From contig JAJFLA010000055.1 of the NCBI GenBank assembly GCA_021772935.1, positions 1 through 64,000 on the forward strand: 64,000 nucleotides of DNA, read 5' to 3'. The notes under the pieces were generated by a model. The model saw nothing but the letters and a program-made list of their open reading frames with translations. It ran no database searches and was not told the DNA's origin. Positions 16,961 to 24,983 of this stretch are shown one piece after another. The DNA comes from Gammaproteobacteria bacterium (GTDB lineage: Bacteria > Pseudomonadota > Gammaproteobacteria > Xanthomonadales > SZUA-36). Numbering within the stretch: position 1 is the stretch's first letter; each line of letters begins with the position of its first letter. The translations under genes were made by a program, and so were the position numbers.

Positions 16961-17609
16961 GGGTTTTACCTGTTAGCAGTGACTGGAGACTCGTCTCCAA
17001 AGTTCCGTAGCCGCAGTTGATATGCTCAAAGTCGAGCGACAAGTGCTTCGCGGCATTTGTCGCAGCAGCGAGCAAGGACTCATCGCTGGTCTGCGACAAA
17101 AATACCAAGCGGCGGTAGTTGCCAAAGTAAGCGTCGCGTAGTTGCGGGTGCACATCGAGTTTCAGCGGTCTAAGCACCAGGCGCTCGAAATGCTGCGCAA
17201 GAAAATCCGTCAGATAGAATGTGCCCGGTTCTTTGTTGGCCAACGCTGCAAACCGTTCTGCTCCGGCATAGAATTGGTAACAGTGCGCGCCTGGTAGCCG
17301 CTCGATCCCTTCCTCTTCAAGCACTGCATCGATAGCGCCGCCTGTGCCACAATCCGCGTAGGCAACAAAAATCTGATCGTATTTGCCCTTGTAGCGGTGA
17401 ATTTTCTCTCGCAGCCGGTCAGGAATCAGCGTTGGCCGGTTGTGCAAACGAGCATCAATGCATTTGAGATGAAGGTGGTGCCATCCATAGGACCGCCTTA
17501 GCTCGTTGATTTCCCGAGCCAGGGCGCCGCAGGCAATGACAAGTACCTGCTCGATCAATTCGTCATCAGACAAGTTGCACAATACTGTTTCTTCGGAATC
17601 CTCGATCAT
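16929..17609 (-). CDS. DUF1638 domain protein with corrinoid-protein-like N-terminal leader
   Basis: About 226 aa. The DUF1638 core starts at residue 22 (VLVIACGALAREINELRR) and includes KYDQIFVAYADCGTGG and PGAHCYQFYAG, with Cys in each block suggesting a metal or redox site. The first 20 residues (MIEDSEETVLCNLSDDELIE) precede the usual domain start and resemble the corrinoid protein start (MTEESEEIILSELSTEELVE), 11 of 20 identical. A longer frame to 17660 exists, but MIEDSEE matches the other leader exactly at the initiator. DUF1638 genes recur near corrinoid methyltransferases in archaea and bacteria; function is undetermined. It heads the minus-strand group leading to virulence factor, MFS and nitrilase. 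Confidence 0.75.
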   Translation of the reverse strand: MIEDSEETVLCNLSDDELIEQVLVIACGALAREINELRRSYGWHHLHLKCIDARLHNRPTLIPDRLREKIHRYKGKYDQIFVAYADCGTGGAIDAVLEEEGIERLPGAHCYQFYAGAERFAALANKEPGTFYLTDFLAQHFERLVLRPLKLDVHPQLRDAYFGNYRRLVFLSQTSDESLLAAATNAAKHLSLDFEHINCGYGTLETSLQSLLTGKTHGQKNAHLLA

Positions 17610-17680
17610 ATCGTCCGCTTTTTGTTGTGGTGCATTCTTCAAATTGATAGCGAGCCCCAAGTGTGTTCAGTATTTTCCAA

Positions 17681-17730
17681 GAATATCGAATCTGGTTCTT
17701 ACGAAAATAGGACGCTATTTGTCAAAAAAG
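17681..17730 (-). promoter_or_regulatory. Duplicated upstream element, copy B (putative promoter/operator of DUF1638 group)
   Basis: Ungapped 38/50 match to 11528-11577. On the minus strand it reads TTGACA, an 18-nt spacer, then TAAGAA, a plausible sigma70-type promoter with a perfect -35 box. It ends about 70 nt upstream of the DUF1638 ATG. Transposon debris begins 15 nt further upstream, at 17746. Confidence 0.55.
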
Positions 17731-17745
17731 AGCCGCAGACAGAGG

Positions 17746-18221
17746 TGGCCCCGTTTGATTGGACAACTAAACCCCATTCAATAAGTGGATTCCAGCCCAT
17801 CGTTTAAGCAGCCAGGGTTAGTGACTGCTGAGAAAAATATACACCATCTGGCGTCTTTCGTCCCAAAGCGCAGTGGGGCCGTCTTTGATTGTACAGATCA
17901 AGGTACCGACTTATACCAGCTCTTGAGTCAGATACCGTGCCATACGCGTGAAGATAAACTTTGTGGCTTGCGGTACAACGCCTCGATGCCCATACGCTTC
18001 ATCAACGTTGCGATGTGCTTACGTCCAACTTTGATGCTCTTCAGGGCCAACAGGTCGCGCAACATGCGCAAACCCGAGAACGGCATTTCAAGATGTAACC
18101 AGTCAATCAGCTTCATAAGTTCAAGATCACTATCCGAGACGGGTCTTGGCATTGCATAAACTGGGGAACGGGCAACATACATCAACTGGGGAATAAAAAA
18201 CACCTCGACAGAGGGGATCAC
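17746..18221 (-). pseudogene. IS3-family element remnant (orfB transposase with internal deletion)
   Basis: On the minus strand an N-terminal orfB segment (PRPVSDSDLELMKLIDWLHL; KSIKVGRKHIATLMKRMGIE; ALYRKPQ) runs to about 17928. A different frame then gives the C-terminal end YLDLYNQRRPHCALGRKTPD with a stop at 17804-17806. The DDE catalytic core between them is missing, so the element is dead. Downstream, GGCCCCGTTTGATTGGAC near 17747-17765 looks like the terminal inverted repeat, beginning TG at 17746. The remnant borders the promoter of the DUF1638 group. Confidence 0.7.
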
Positions 18222-18247
18222 TGGGGGGTAGTGACTGTCAGGACAGA

Positions 18248-18574
18248 TTAAGGTCTGAGCAGATAAACATCAGGTGGCAAAGCTCCAACATCAACAGGCG
18301 ACTTCACAGCCTCACCATCCAGTTGCTTCAGAGACCGTCGGCGCTTGCGACTGGCACCAGACTCGCGCTTCAACCAGATCGAAAGCTTCTCAGCAAACGG
18401 ATCCAGCTTACTGACACTCTTTCTTGGCAGGTACTTCGGCTCGGTAATCCCACGGGCCAAATACTTGCGAATGGTGTGTCGGGAAAGCCCCGTTCTTCTT
18501 GAAACCTCCCGGCTGGACAGCTTATCACGCCCATGCCATCGTCTTATTACACTCAATAAATCCACGTCTATCAC
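18248..18574 (-). pseudogene. IS21-family IstA transposase, N-terminal fragment
   Basis: 108 residues: VDLLSVIRRWHGRDKLSSRE, VSRRTGLSRHTIRKYLARGI, a KLDPFAEKLSIWLKRESG segment and RKRRRSLKQL. This is the HTH start of IstA proteins, normally about 500 aa long. The frame ends early in an unrelated tail, and neither the integrase core nor IstB is nearby. It is a dead IS21 remnant directly upstream of the IS3 remnant; the order suggests nested insertion and deletion. Confidence 0.75.
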
Positions 18575-18625
18575 TCCTTATATGTACTCCTGCTATCTCA
18601 TCAGCAGGAAAGAGGGTTACACGTA

Positions 18626-18671
18626 GGGCACTTTTGGATGTAATTATAGTGGTTTTGTGGGGCACTTTTGG
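18626..18671. repeat. 13-nt direct repeats, probable IS21 left end
   Basis: GGGCACTTTTGGA occurs at 18626-18638 and again at 18659-18671. Several IS21-family elements carry short repeated transposase-binding sites just inside their ends, and these lie just upstream of the istA fragment start. The interpretation is likely, though only one end is present. Confidence 0.5.
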
Positions 18672-18755
18672 ACGCAAATTAACAGGTATGAGTTTGGGTT
18701 TAGATAGCAGCTAGAGCTAACTAATTGATAGTTACTGACTACAAGGAAATAGAAA

Positions 18756-18932
18756 ATGACGAGGATGACAACCTGCAAAGTAGAAGGGCAATTTATGAGT
18801 GTTGATGAAGCTTTAGATGCAAGAGCTTTCGCCGAAAACCGGGGAACCGAAAAGCCAGACTTCCACTGCATTGAGTGTGACCAACCAAAACCACCCTGCA
18901 AGCTTTTCACCCAGCCATGGATGACTAAATAA
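18756..18932 (+). CDS. Small cysteine-containing protein of unknown function (58 aa)
   Basis: An ATG at 18756 follows AAGGA by about 9 nt and opens a 58-codon frame. It reads MTRMTTCKVEGQFMSVDEAL, ARAFAENRGT, then PDFHCIECDQPKPPC and KLFTQPWMTK, ending in TAA. The C-x2-C-x6-C pattern preceded by another Cys could bind zinc, and the layout is loosely like the zinc-finger start of CoiA-type proteins. It lies between transposon debris and the thiamine riboswitch. The good SD argues it is real; size and isolation argue caution. Function unknown. Confidence 0.4.
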   Translation: MTRMTTCKVEGQFMSVDEALDARAFAENRGTEKPDFHCIECDQPKPPCKLFTQPWMTK

Positions 18933-19039
18933 GTTTGGGCTTGATTGGTTCACGTTCAAAGAGGTGATTTGATTGAACGCTGTAGGAATACCACACCATA
19001 AGAGTAATCCAGCCCCCATTGGGTTAAAATACCTGTACA
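18933..19039. other. Leader region before the TPP riboswitch
   Basis: No gene is seen here. It must contain the promoter of the thiamine operon. TTAAAAT at 19024-19030 could be the -10 box, about ten bases before the riboswitch fold, but no convincing -35 partner is visible, so the transcription start is uncertain. Confidence 0.3.
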
Positions 19040-19122
19040 TTCCTAGTGGGAATGCCTGAGGGGCGGCCAGATGGCCTGAGAAGCACCCTTTGAACCTGAT
19101 CCGGATCATACCGGCGTAGGGA
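19040..19122 (+). promoter_or_regulatory. TPP (THI-box) riboswitch
   Basis: The sequence has the conserved THI core: GGG..TGC pairs with GCACCC, CTGAGA at 19077-19082, then ACCCTTTGAACCTGATC and CATACCGGCGTAGGGA. TTCCTA (19040-19045) pairs with TAGGGA (19117-19122) to close helix P1. It binds thiamine pyrophosphate and should repress the operon that begins at 19185. Identification rests on the invariant CTGAGA and ACCTGAT segments. Confidence 0.93.
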
Positions 19123-19162
19123 TAGGGCGCGTTTATTGTTCAATCTCTCCACCCCTCCGGGT

Positions 19163-19184
19163 CTCCTGTTACGAGGAGGCTTTT
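19163..19184 (+). promoter_or_regulatory. SD-sequestering hairpin of the thiamine operon
   Basis: AGGAGG (19174-19179) is the Shine-Dalgarno of the receptor gene, 5 nt before its GTG. CTCCT at 19163-19167 can pair with AGGAG across a GTTACG loop; an upstream CCCTCC (about 19153-19158) could pair alternatively. This is the expected expression platform for translational control by the adjacent TPP riboswitch. A run of four T follows, so transcription termination is less likely. Confidence 0.6.
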
Positions 19185-21320
19185 GTGTTAAAAAGAATGA
19201 GTATTTTAATGTTATTGATTGCCACTGGGCTGGCGGCGGTGAGCGCTAATGCCCAGGAAGCAGCCGATAGCAATTTGGAAGAAGTCATTGTCACCGCCAG
19301 TTTTCGTGATACAGAATTACTGAAGACCAGTGGAAGTATTTCAGTCGTTCAGCAGGCCACCTTGTTCGACCGGGCTGCGCGCCACCTCGAAGACACGCTT
19401 AACGTCTTACCCAATGTCAACTTCTCCTCGGGGGCATCGCGCGCACGCTTTATCCAAGTGCGTGGTGTCGGCGACCTGGAGCAATTTGTCGATCCAAAGT
19501 ATTTCCCGTCAGTGGGTATCACCATTGATGATGTGGATATGAATGGCTTGGCCTCGGCAGCAGTAATGATGGATATTCAGCAAATAGAATTGTTGCGCGG
19601 CCCACAGGGAACACGTTTTGGCACCAACGCATTAGCCGGCATGGTCAATATCCGGTCCAATGACCCCACCGATACACTCACTGGCTACGCCCAGGCGGGT
19701 CAAGGTAATTACAACGCTCAGAATATCGAGGCGGCACTCAGCGGACCACTCAGTGAAAACTTGCTGGGCCGCTTGGCGGTCAGACAAAACCAGAGCGATG
19801 GATTTATCCACAACGACTTTCTTGACCGCGACGATACCAATGATCGTGATGAGTTCAGCCTGCGTGGCAAACTTCGCTGGCGTGGAGACAATGAGAGTTA
19901 TGCCGATTTAACCCTTGTGTATGTCGATATCGATAATGGTTATGATGCCTTTTCACTGGACAACACCCGTCAAACACTTTCCGACGAACCTGGCCGTGAC
20001 CAGCAGCAGTCTGTCTCGATTGCCGGCAAAAGCCATTGGCAAATTAATCCAAATCTGACATTGGAAACCATCCTCAGCTGGTCGGATGTCGACAGCCAGT
20101 TCGGCTACGACGAAGACTGGTCAAACCCGGATATCTGCAACGGCTTTGTTGATTGCTACCCCTTTTCCAACACCGACCAGCAAGACCGTAGCCGTGACAA
20201 CGTCAGCCTGGATAGCCACTTGATGTCGGTTGATGGTGAGCGCTTTAACTGGGTGGCTGGTGTCTATGCCCAACAACGCGATGAAAACTTTATCCGACAA
20301 TACTTTGGCCGCTTCGATAGTGAGTATGAAACCCGACGCTACGCCGTTTATGGCCAGCTTGAATATGAGCTGTCACCCGAATGGCGGTTAATCGGTGGGC
20401 TGCGTTTTGAAACTTTTGAGGATGATTACAGCGATAGCAATGCGCTGGTGAGCGAAACCGATGACGACTACTTCACCGGTGAGTTGACACTGCAACACAC
20501 TTTTGCTGACGGCACCTTTATCTACGGCACGGTTTCGCGAGGTGTCAAACCGGGTGGTATCAATACCGAGGCCAACTCAGTATTTGCCTTTATGGATCCA
20601 AAGTTCCAGGCCTTCATGCAGGACCGCTTACAATTCGGCAAGGAAACCCTGCTCAACCGTGAAATTGGTATCAAGGGTCGCTACCTGGATAACCGTTTAA
20701 GCTTGAGTGCAGCTGCATTTCATATGGACAGGAAGGACGCGCAACTGGAAGCATGGATATGGGATGACATAAACTTTTTCTGGGTGGGCTATCTGGACAG
20801 TGTGCGTTCCGGCACTAATTATGGCGTGGAACTGGAGTTCGACTACCAAGTATCCGAACAGATTAACCTGTTCGCCGGTATCGGTTGGCTCAAAACCAAC
20901 ATCGATGAAATCAGCGTGGTTGATCTTGGTGAAGCAGGCCAACCAACCCAATCAACCATCACCGTACTCAAAGATCGCGACCAGGCCAAGGCACCGGAGT
21001 GGCAATACAATTTCGGCACCAGTGTGTATTTCGGTGAAAAACTCAGCGCTCGGCTTGAAGTCGAAGGCCGCAGTGACAGCTTTTACGGCTATTACCATAA
21101 CCAGAAAATCGCATCCTATGCACTTTTTAATGCCAGCCTTGGCTACCAGGTCGGTAATATTTCTTTCCATTTATGGGGGCGTAATCTGGGCAACAAGGAC
21201 TATGCCGTGCACGGTTTGTTTTTTGGCAACGACCCACGCAAGGGCTATGTCAACGAAGTCTTCCGCCAGTTCGGTGAGCCGCGTGTTTATGGTATCGATG
21301 TGAAATATGAGTTTTACTGA
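19185..21320 (+). CDS. TonB-dependent outer-membrane receptor, probable thiamine uptake
   Basis: 711 aa. It has a signal peptide (ILMLLIATGLAAVSANAQ), a TonB box region (LEEVIVTASFRDTELL), a plug (QIELLRGPQGTRFGTNALAG) and a 22-strand-type barrel ending in an aromatic residue (YGIDVKYEFY). The TPP riboswitch upstream and the PnuT-like and kinase genes downstream indicate import of thiamine or a precursor across the outer membrane. GTG at 19185 is chosen because AGGAGG lies 5 nt before it; the next ATG is 12 nt later. The TPP link is strong, but the actual ligand (thiamine, its phosphate or a degradation product) is inferred. Confidence 0.88.
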   Translation: MLKRMSILMLLIATGLAAVSANAQEAADSNLEEVIVTASFRDTELLKTSGSISVVQQATLFDRAARHLEDTLNVLPNVNFSSGASRARFIQVRGVGDLEQFVDPKYFPSVGITIDDVDMNGLASAAVMMDIQQIELLRGPQGTRFGTNALAGMVNIRSNDPTDTLTGYAQAGQGNYNAQNIEAALSGPLSENLLGRLAVRQNQSDGFIHNDFLDRDDTNDRDEFSLRGKLRWRGDNESYADLTLVYVDIDNGYDAFSLDNTRQTLSDEPGRDQQQSVSIAGKSHWQINPNLTLETILSWSDVDSQFGYDEDWSNPDICNGFVDCYPFSNTDQQDRSRDNVSLDSHLMSVDGERFNWVAGVYAQQRDENFIRQYFGRFDSEYETRRYAVYGQLEYELSPEWRLIGGLRFETFEDDYSDSNALVSETDDDYFTGELTLQHTFADGTFIYGTVSRGVKPGGINTEANSVFAFMDPKFQAFMQDRLQFGKETLLNREIGIKGRYLDNRLSLSAAAFHMDRKDAQLEAWIWDDINFFWVGYLDSVRSGTNYGVELEFDYQVSEQINLFAGIGWLKTNIDEISVVDLGEAGQPTQSTITVLKDRDQAKAPEWQYNFGTSVYFGEKLSARLEVEGRSDSFYGYYHNQKIASYALFNASLGYQVGNISFHLWGRNLGNKDYAVHGLFFGNDPRKGYVNEVFRQFGEPRVYGIDVKYEFY

Positions 21321-21325
21321 ATTGC

Positions 21326-21952
21326 ATGTATAGCTGGTTGCAAGCCTCACTGGCAAACCTACAAGCCATGTCGCCATGGGAAGCAACGGCTGTTCTACTG
21401 GCCATTGCCTATCTTTTGTTCGCCATTCGTGAAAAGGTTTTGTGCTGGTTATTTGCCTTCATAAGCACCGCGATTTACACGGTCCTGTTCTGGGATGTCA
21501 GCCTGCTGATGGATTCAGCCCTGAATCTATATTACATGGCCATGGCCGTTTATGGATGGTATCAATGGACATATGGTGGTACTGGTGACAGCCAACACAG
21601 TCTTAAGATCAGATCCATGTCCAGACATCAACATAGCTGGATGATCGCGACAACCATCATTTTCAGTGCTGGCTCCGGCTATCTACTCAGTAAATACAGC
21701 CATGCGGCATGGCCCTACATTGATTCATTTACAACTTGGGCCAGCGTCTTCACCACCTACCTGGTCGCTCGGAAATACCTACAAAACTGGCTTTACTGGA
21801 TCGTCATCGATGCCATATCTGTACCGCTGTATATCGACCGTGGACTAAGCCTCACTGCCCTGTTGTTCGTTGCCTACATCGTTATCGCAACCGTCGGTTA
21901 CTTCAGTTGGCGAGCACATCTCCGTACCAACGAACAAGTCAATGCAGCCTGA
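21326..21952 (+). CDS. pnuT: PnuC/PnuT-family inner-membrane transporter, probable thiamine
   Basis: 208 aa, mostly hydrophobic with about seven helices. Family signatures include AIREKVLCWLFAFISTAIYT, LYYMAMAVYGWYQW and LQNWLYWIVIDAISVPLY. PnuC homologues import vitamins by facilitated diffusion driven by cytoplasmic phosphorylation; those under TPP riboswitches (PnuT) carry thiamine. The gene begins 6 nt after the receptor and overlaps the kinase by 11 nt, which fits import followed by trapping. The symbol is given on context. Confidence 0.85.
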   Translation: MYSWLQASLANLQAMSPWEATAVLLAIAYLLFAIREKVLCWLFAFISTAIYTVLFWDVSLLMDSALNLYYMAMAVYGWYQWTYGGTGDSQHSLKIRSMSRHQHSWMIATTIIFSAGSGYLLSKYSHAAWPYIDSFTTWASVFTTYLVARKYLQNWLYWIVIDAISVPLYIDRGLSLTALLFVAYIVIATVGYFSWRAHLRTNEQVNAA

Positions 21953-22709
21953 TAGCGCGCTTGATAGCTGGCGACAGTGGATTGATGGACTGCGCAGCAG
22001 GCCGACCATTCTCGGACCACTGACTGCTGGACGAAGCAACCGTAGTTTTTTGCTGGATTCTGATGGTAGCAAGATGGTCCTGCGTCTAAATAGCTCAGCA
22101 TCCGCCTTACCCAGCGCCAACCGCAACAGCGAAATCGATATTTGGCGGGCAGCAAGCAAACAGGGTATCGCACCACCGTTATTACACGTAGATGAGCAGA
22201 ACACATTCCTGGTCAGTGCCTATATCAACAACAGCTTGCCGCAACAACCGCCATTGATGGAGGCATTTGTTGAAGAAGCATTTTGTTTACTGAAAAAGTG
22301 TCATCAACTGAATGTGCATGCACCCAACATCGACTATGCCAGCCACATTGGGCGTTATTGGCAAATTATTGAAAACAGGGAAACCTCACCCAATCCGTCC
22401 CTTGAGGAACAGCGTGAGCCTATGCAGTTGGTGCTTGATGCGCTACTTGACGGGCAGTCGCAAACAGGCCTTTGTCATCACGACCCGATCATTGCAAATT
22501 TTGTAGGCGGCACATCTCGTCTCTACCTGATCGACTGGGAATACGCTGCGCACGGCTTGGTGGTTATGGATTATGCGGCACTGGCAACAGAGTGGGGTAT
22601 CGATGATGCAACGATTCTGAAACACAGTGGCGTCGAGCCGGATGTGCTCAAAAAGGCGAAAACCTTATACAAATATTTATGCGCCCTTTGGGAAGAAGTA
22701 ATCACTTAA
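21942..22709 (+). CDS. Aminoglycoside-phosphotransferase-fold kinase, probable thiamine kinase
   Basis: About 255 aa of the APH/choline-kinase fold. It shows a nucleotide loop (LTAGRSNRSFLLDSDGSKMV; LRLNSS), the Brenner motif GLCHHDPIIANFVG with the catalytic Asp, and LYLIDWEYAAHG for metal binding. In a TPP-controlled operon it most likely phosphorylates imported thiamine, trapping it and making the precursor of TPP, similar in role to ThiK. The start at 21942 overlaps pnuT by 11 nt; an earlier ATG (21870) lies deep inside pnuT. Choline or another alcohol as substrate cannot be excluded. Confidence 0.78.
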   Translation: MQPDSALDSWRQWIDGLRSRPTILGPLTAGRSNRSFLLDSDGSKMVLRLNSSASALPSANRNSEIDIWRAASKQGIAPPLLHVDEQNTFLVSAYINNSLPQQPPLMEAFVEEAFCLLKKCHQLNVHAPNIDYASHIGRYWQIIENRETSPNPSLEEQREPMQLVLDALLDGQSQTGLCHHDPIIANFVGGTSRLYLIDWEYAAHGLVVMDYAALATEWGIDDATILKHSGVEPDVLKKAKTLYKYLCALWEEVIT

Positions 22710-23045
22710 ACGCAAACAGGACCAGCCCCGTTGCCACTCTTGCTTAACTTTGCTTTGCTCTGTTCTGGCCCTGCTCTTAAACCTCCCCTTTAAAGATGCT
22801 GAGGAGAGAGGCGCGACTGGTATGAATGGCCAGGGAGAAGGTGAGACCCGGAACGGGTCGAGAAGCTGGCCTGGGCCAAGGCCATTCAAGGGCCGCTCGG
22901 GTCAGGAGACCCGTCGAACCGCTACCACCAAGCAACAAACGACGAGGGCACCCGCGAAGTGGGCATCTGACCGGGGTGCACTTTCTTTTCGTTAGTTTTC
23001 TTTGTGCAAGCAAAGAAAAGTAACTCGCCCATTGGGGCGAAAGCC
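22710..23045. repeat. Intergenic repeat region with long hairpin (common gammaproteobacterial repeat type)
   Basis: No gene is supported in this convergent gap between the thiamine operon and rpoD. It contains alternating short inverted segments (GACCCGGAACGGGTC; AGACCCG) and ends with GTTAGTTTTCTTTG, a TGCAAG loop and CAAAGAAAAGTAAC (22991-23024), a 14-bp stem with one mismatch. The TTTCTTTG..CAAAGAAAAGTAAC signature and the preceding CACCCGCGAAGTGGGC text recall dispersed repeats I know from xanthomonad and related genomes. It may also act as a terminator for both flanking operons. Confidence 0.6.
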
Positions 23046-24905
23046 TTATTCGAGATCTAAAAAGCTGCGAAGCTGCTCCGAGCGTGTCGGATGCCGTAAC
23101 TTACGCAATGCCTTGGCTTCAATCTGACGAATACGTTCACGCGTAACATCAAACTGTTTACCCACCTCTTCCAACGTATGGTCAGTGTTCATATCAATGC
23201 CAAAGCGCATCCGAAGTACTTTGGCCTCACGTGGTGTCAGACCGGCAAGCACCCCTTGCACGGTACCGGTCAAGCCGGTGCCGGTGGCAGATTCTACCGG
23301 TGATGCAATGTTCGCATCCTCAATGAAATCACCCAGGTGTGAATCTTCATCATCACCGATGGGGGTTTCCATGGATATCGGTTCTTTGGCGATCTTCAGC
23401 ACCTTACGTACTTTGTCCTCCGGCATTTCCATCCGAATTGAGAGCTCTTCAGGTGTGGGTTCACGACCAATTTCCTGCAGCATCTGGCGTGAAATACGAT
23501 TGAGCTTATTAATCGTTTCGATCATGTGCACCGGAATACGAATGGTGCGGGCCTGATCTGCTATTGATCGCGTAATGGCCTGACGAATCCACCAGGTTGC
23601 ATAGGTAGAAAATTTGTAACCACGACGGTATTCGAATTTATCCACCGCTTTCATCAAACCGATATTGCCTTCCTGGATCAGGTCGAGGAATTGCAAACCA
23701 CGATTGGTATATTTTTTGGCAATGGAGATCACCAGCCTGAGATTGGCTTCGACCATTTCTTTCTTGGCCCGACGTGCCTTGGCCTCACCAATTGACATGG
23801 CGCGGTTGATATCCTTGAGTTCGGCTATGGTGATGCGGTTAGCCGTTTCCCGACGGGCAAGCCGGGTCTGCGCTTCCAGTATTTCATCTCTATATTCGCT
23901 GAGCGCTGCGACCCACTTTTGCTTGCCTGATAAAACTGAATCAAGCCATCCAACATTTGCTTCGTTTTCGTGAAAACTTTTGATGAATGATGTCTTGGGC
24001 ATTTTTGCCTCTCGCACAACCATCTGCAAAATAGACCGCTCGTGTTCACGCGAGCGCGATACGGCATAGCGCAAACGGTCAACCAAATGGTCCACCATTT
24101 TGGCTGGCAATTTTAGATACATGAACATTTCACTCATGGCATCAAGGTGTAGCTGTGCCTCGGCGTTGCCTGGTCCATGTTTGTCATTCAGGGCGATAAA
24201 CTTCGCGTGTAGCCCACCGAGCTTCTCAAAGTGTGCAGCTACTTCTTCCAGATCCGGCCCGGTTGGACCTTCATCTTCTTCTTCGTCATCATCTTCCTGG
24301 TCCGCGGCATTTGTACCCGCCGCCGCCGCGTCCTTTTTAATCACATCCGCAGGTTTTTTTGCCACTGGTATGGGTTGCTCGGGAGCATTTGGGTCAATGA
24401 AGTCGACCATGACCTCAGTCAGGCGTTGCCTGCCTTCCTGGTGCAGAATATAGCCGTTAAGCAAGGTTGTATGAGTGCTTGGAAAACGAGCCAGTGCCAG
24501 ATGCACCTGCTTGAGCCCTGCCTCAATACGTTTAGCAATGACAATTTCGCCTTCCCTGGTCAACAGTTCAACGGTACCCATTTCACGCATATACATGCGT
24601 ACCGGATCAGTCGTACGCCCGATTTCAGTCTCAACAGCAGCCAGTGCCGCTGCTGCTTCTTCAGCCGCCGAATCATCATCGGATGTAGATGCTGCATCAT
24701 CATTCAAAATCAAGGTATCGGCATCGGGTGCTTTTTCGTGCACCGAAATCCCCATATCATTGATCATGTTGATGATGTCTTCGATCTGTTCCGGATCAAC
24801 GATATCATCGGGCAGGTGATCGTTCACCTGGGCATAGGTCAGAAAACCCTGTTCTTTGCCCTTGGTGATAAGATCTTTTAATTGTGATTGCTGATTTTGA
24901 TTCAT
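23046..24905 (-). CDS. rpoD: RNA polymerase sigma-70 factor (primary)
   Basis: 619 aa, normal for a proteobacterial RpoD. Region 1.1 ([20 protein letters not shown]), region 1.2 ([20 protein letters not shown]), an acidic insert (residues about 200-225), region 2 ([40 protein letters not shown]), region 3 ([16 protein letters not shown]) and region 4 ([40 protein letters not shown]) are all visible. It is the last gene of the rpsU-yqeY-dnaG-rpoD operon and directs housekeeping transcription. Confidence 0.97.
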   Translation of the reverse strand: MNQNQQSQLKDLITKGKEQGFLTYAQVNDHLPDDIVDPEQIEDIINMINDMGISVHEKAPDADTLILNDDAASTSDDDSAAEEAAAALAAVETEIGRTTDPVRMYMREMGTVELLTREGEIVIAKRIEAGLKQVHLALARFPSTHTTLLNGYILHQEGRQRLTEVMVDFIDPNAPEQPIPVAKKPADVIKKDAAAAGTNAADQEDDDEEEDEGPTGPDLEEVAAHFEKLGGLHAKFIALNDKHGPGNAEAQLHLDAMSEMFMYLKLPAKMVDHLVDRLRYAVSRSREHERSILQMVVREAKMPKTSFIKSFHENEANVGWLDSVLSGKQKWVAALSEYRDEILEAQTRLARRETANRITIAELKDINRAMSIGEAKARRAKKEMVEANLRLVISIAKKYTNRGLQFLDLIQEGNIGLMKAVDKFEYRRGYKFSTYATWWIRQAITRSIADQARTIRIPVHMIETINKLNRISRQMLQEIGREPTPEELSIRMEMPEDKVRKVLKIAKEPISMETPIGDDEDSHLGDFIEDANIASPVESATGTGLTGTVQGVLAGLTPREAKVLRMRFGIDMNTDHTLEEVGKQFDVTRERIRQIEAKALRKLRHPTRSEQLRSFLDLE

Positions 24906-24983
24906 AAATTTTGCTTCACGATAATTAACTATAGTCCATGAAAATCACTCCGGCGAGCCTGATCACCAAAGAATTCACATCAC

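Noticed and set aside
19197-19199. ATG 19197 as start of the TonB receptor
   Set aside because: The SD AGGAGG is 17 nt away, whereas GTG 19185 is 5 nt away.
24231-24881. 216-codon plus-strand frame opposite rpoD
   Set aside because: Mirror frame of the rpoD acidic and region 1 coding sequence with no domain.
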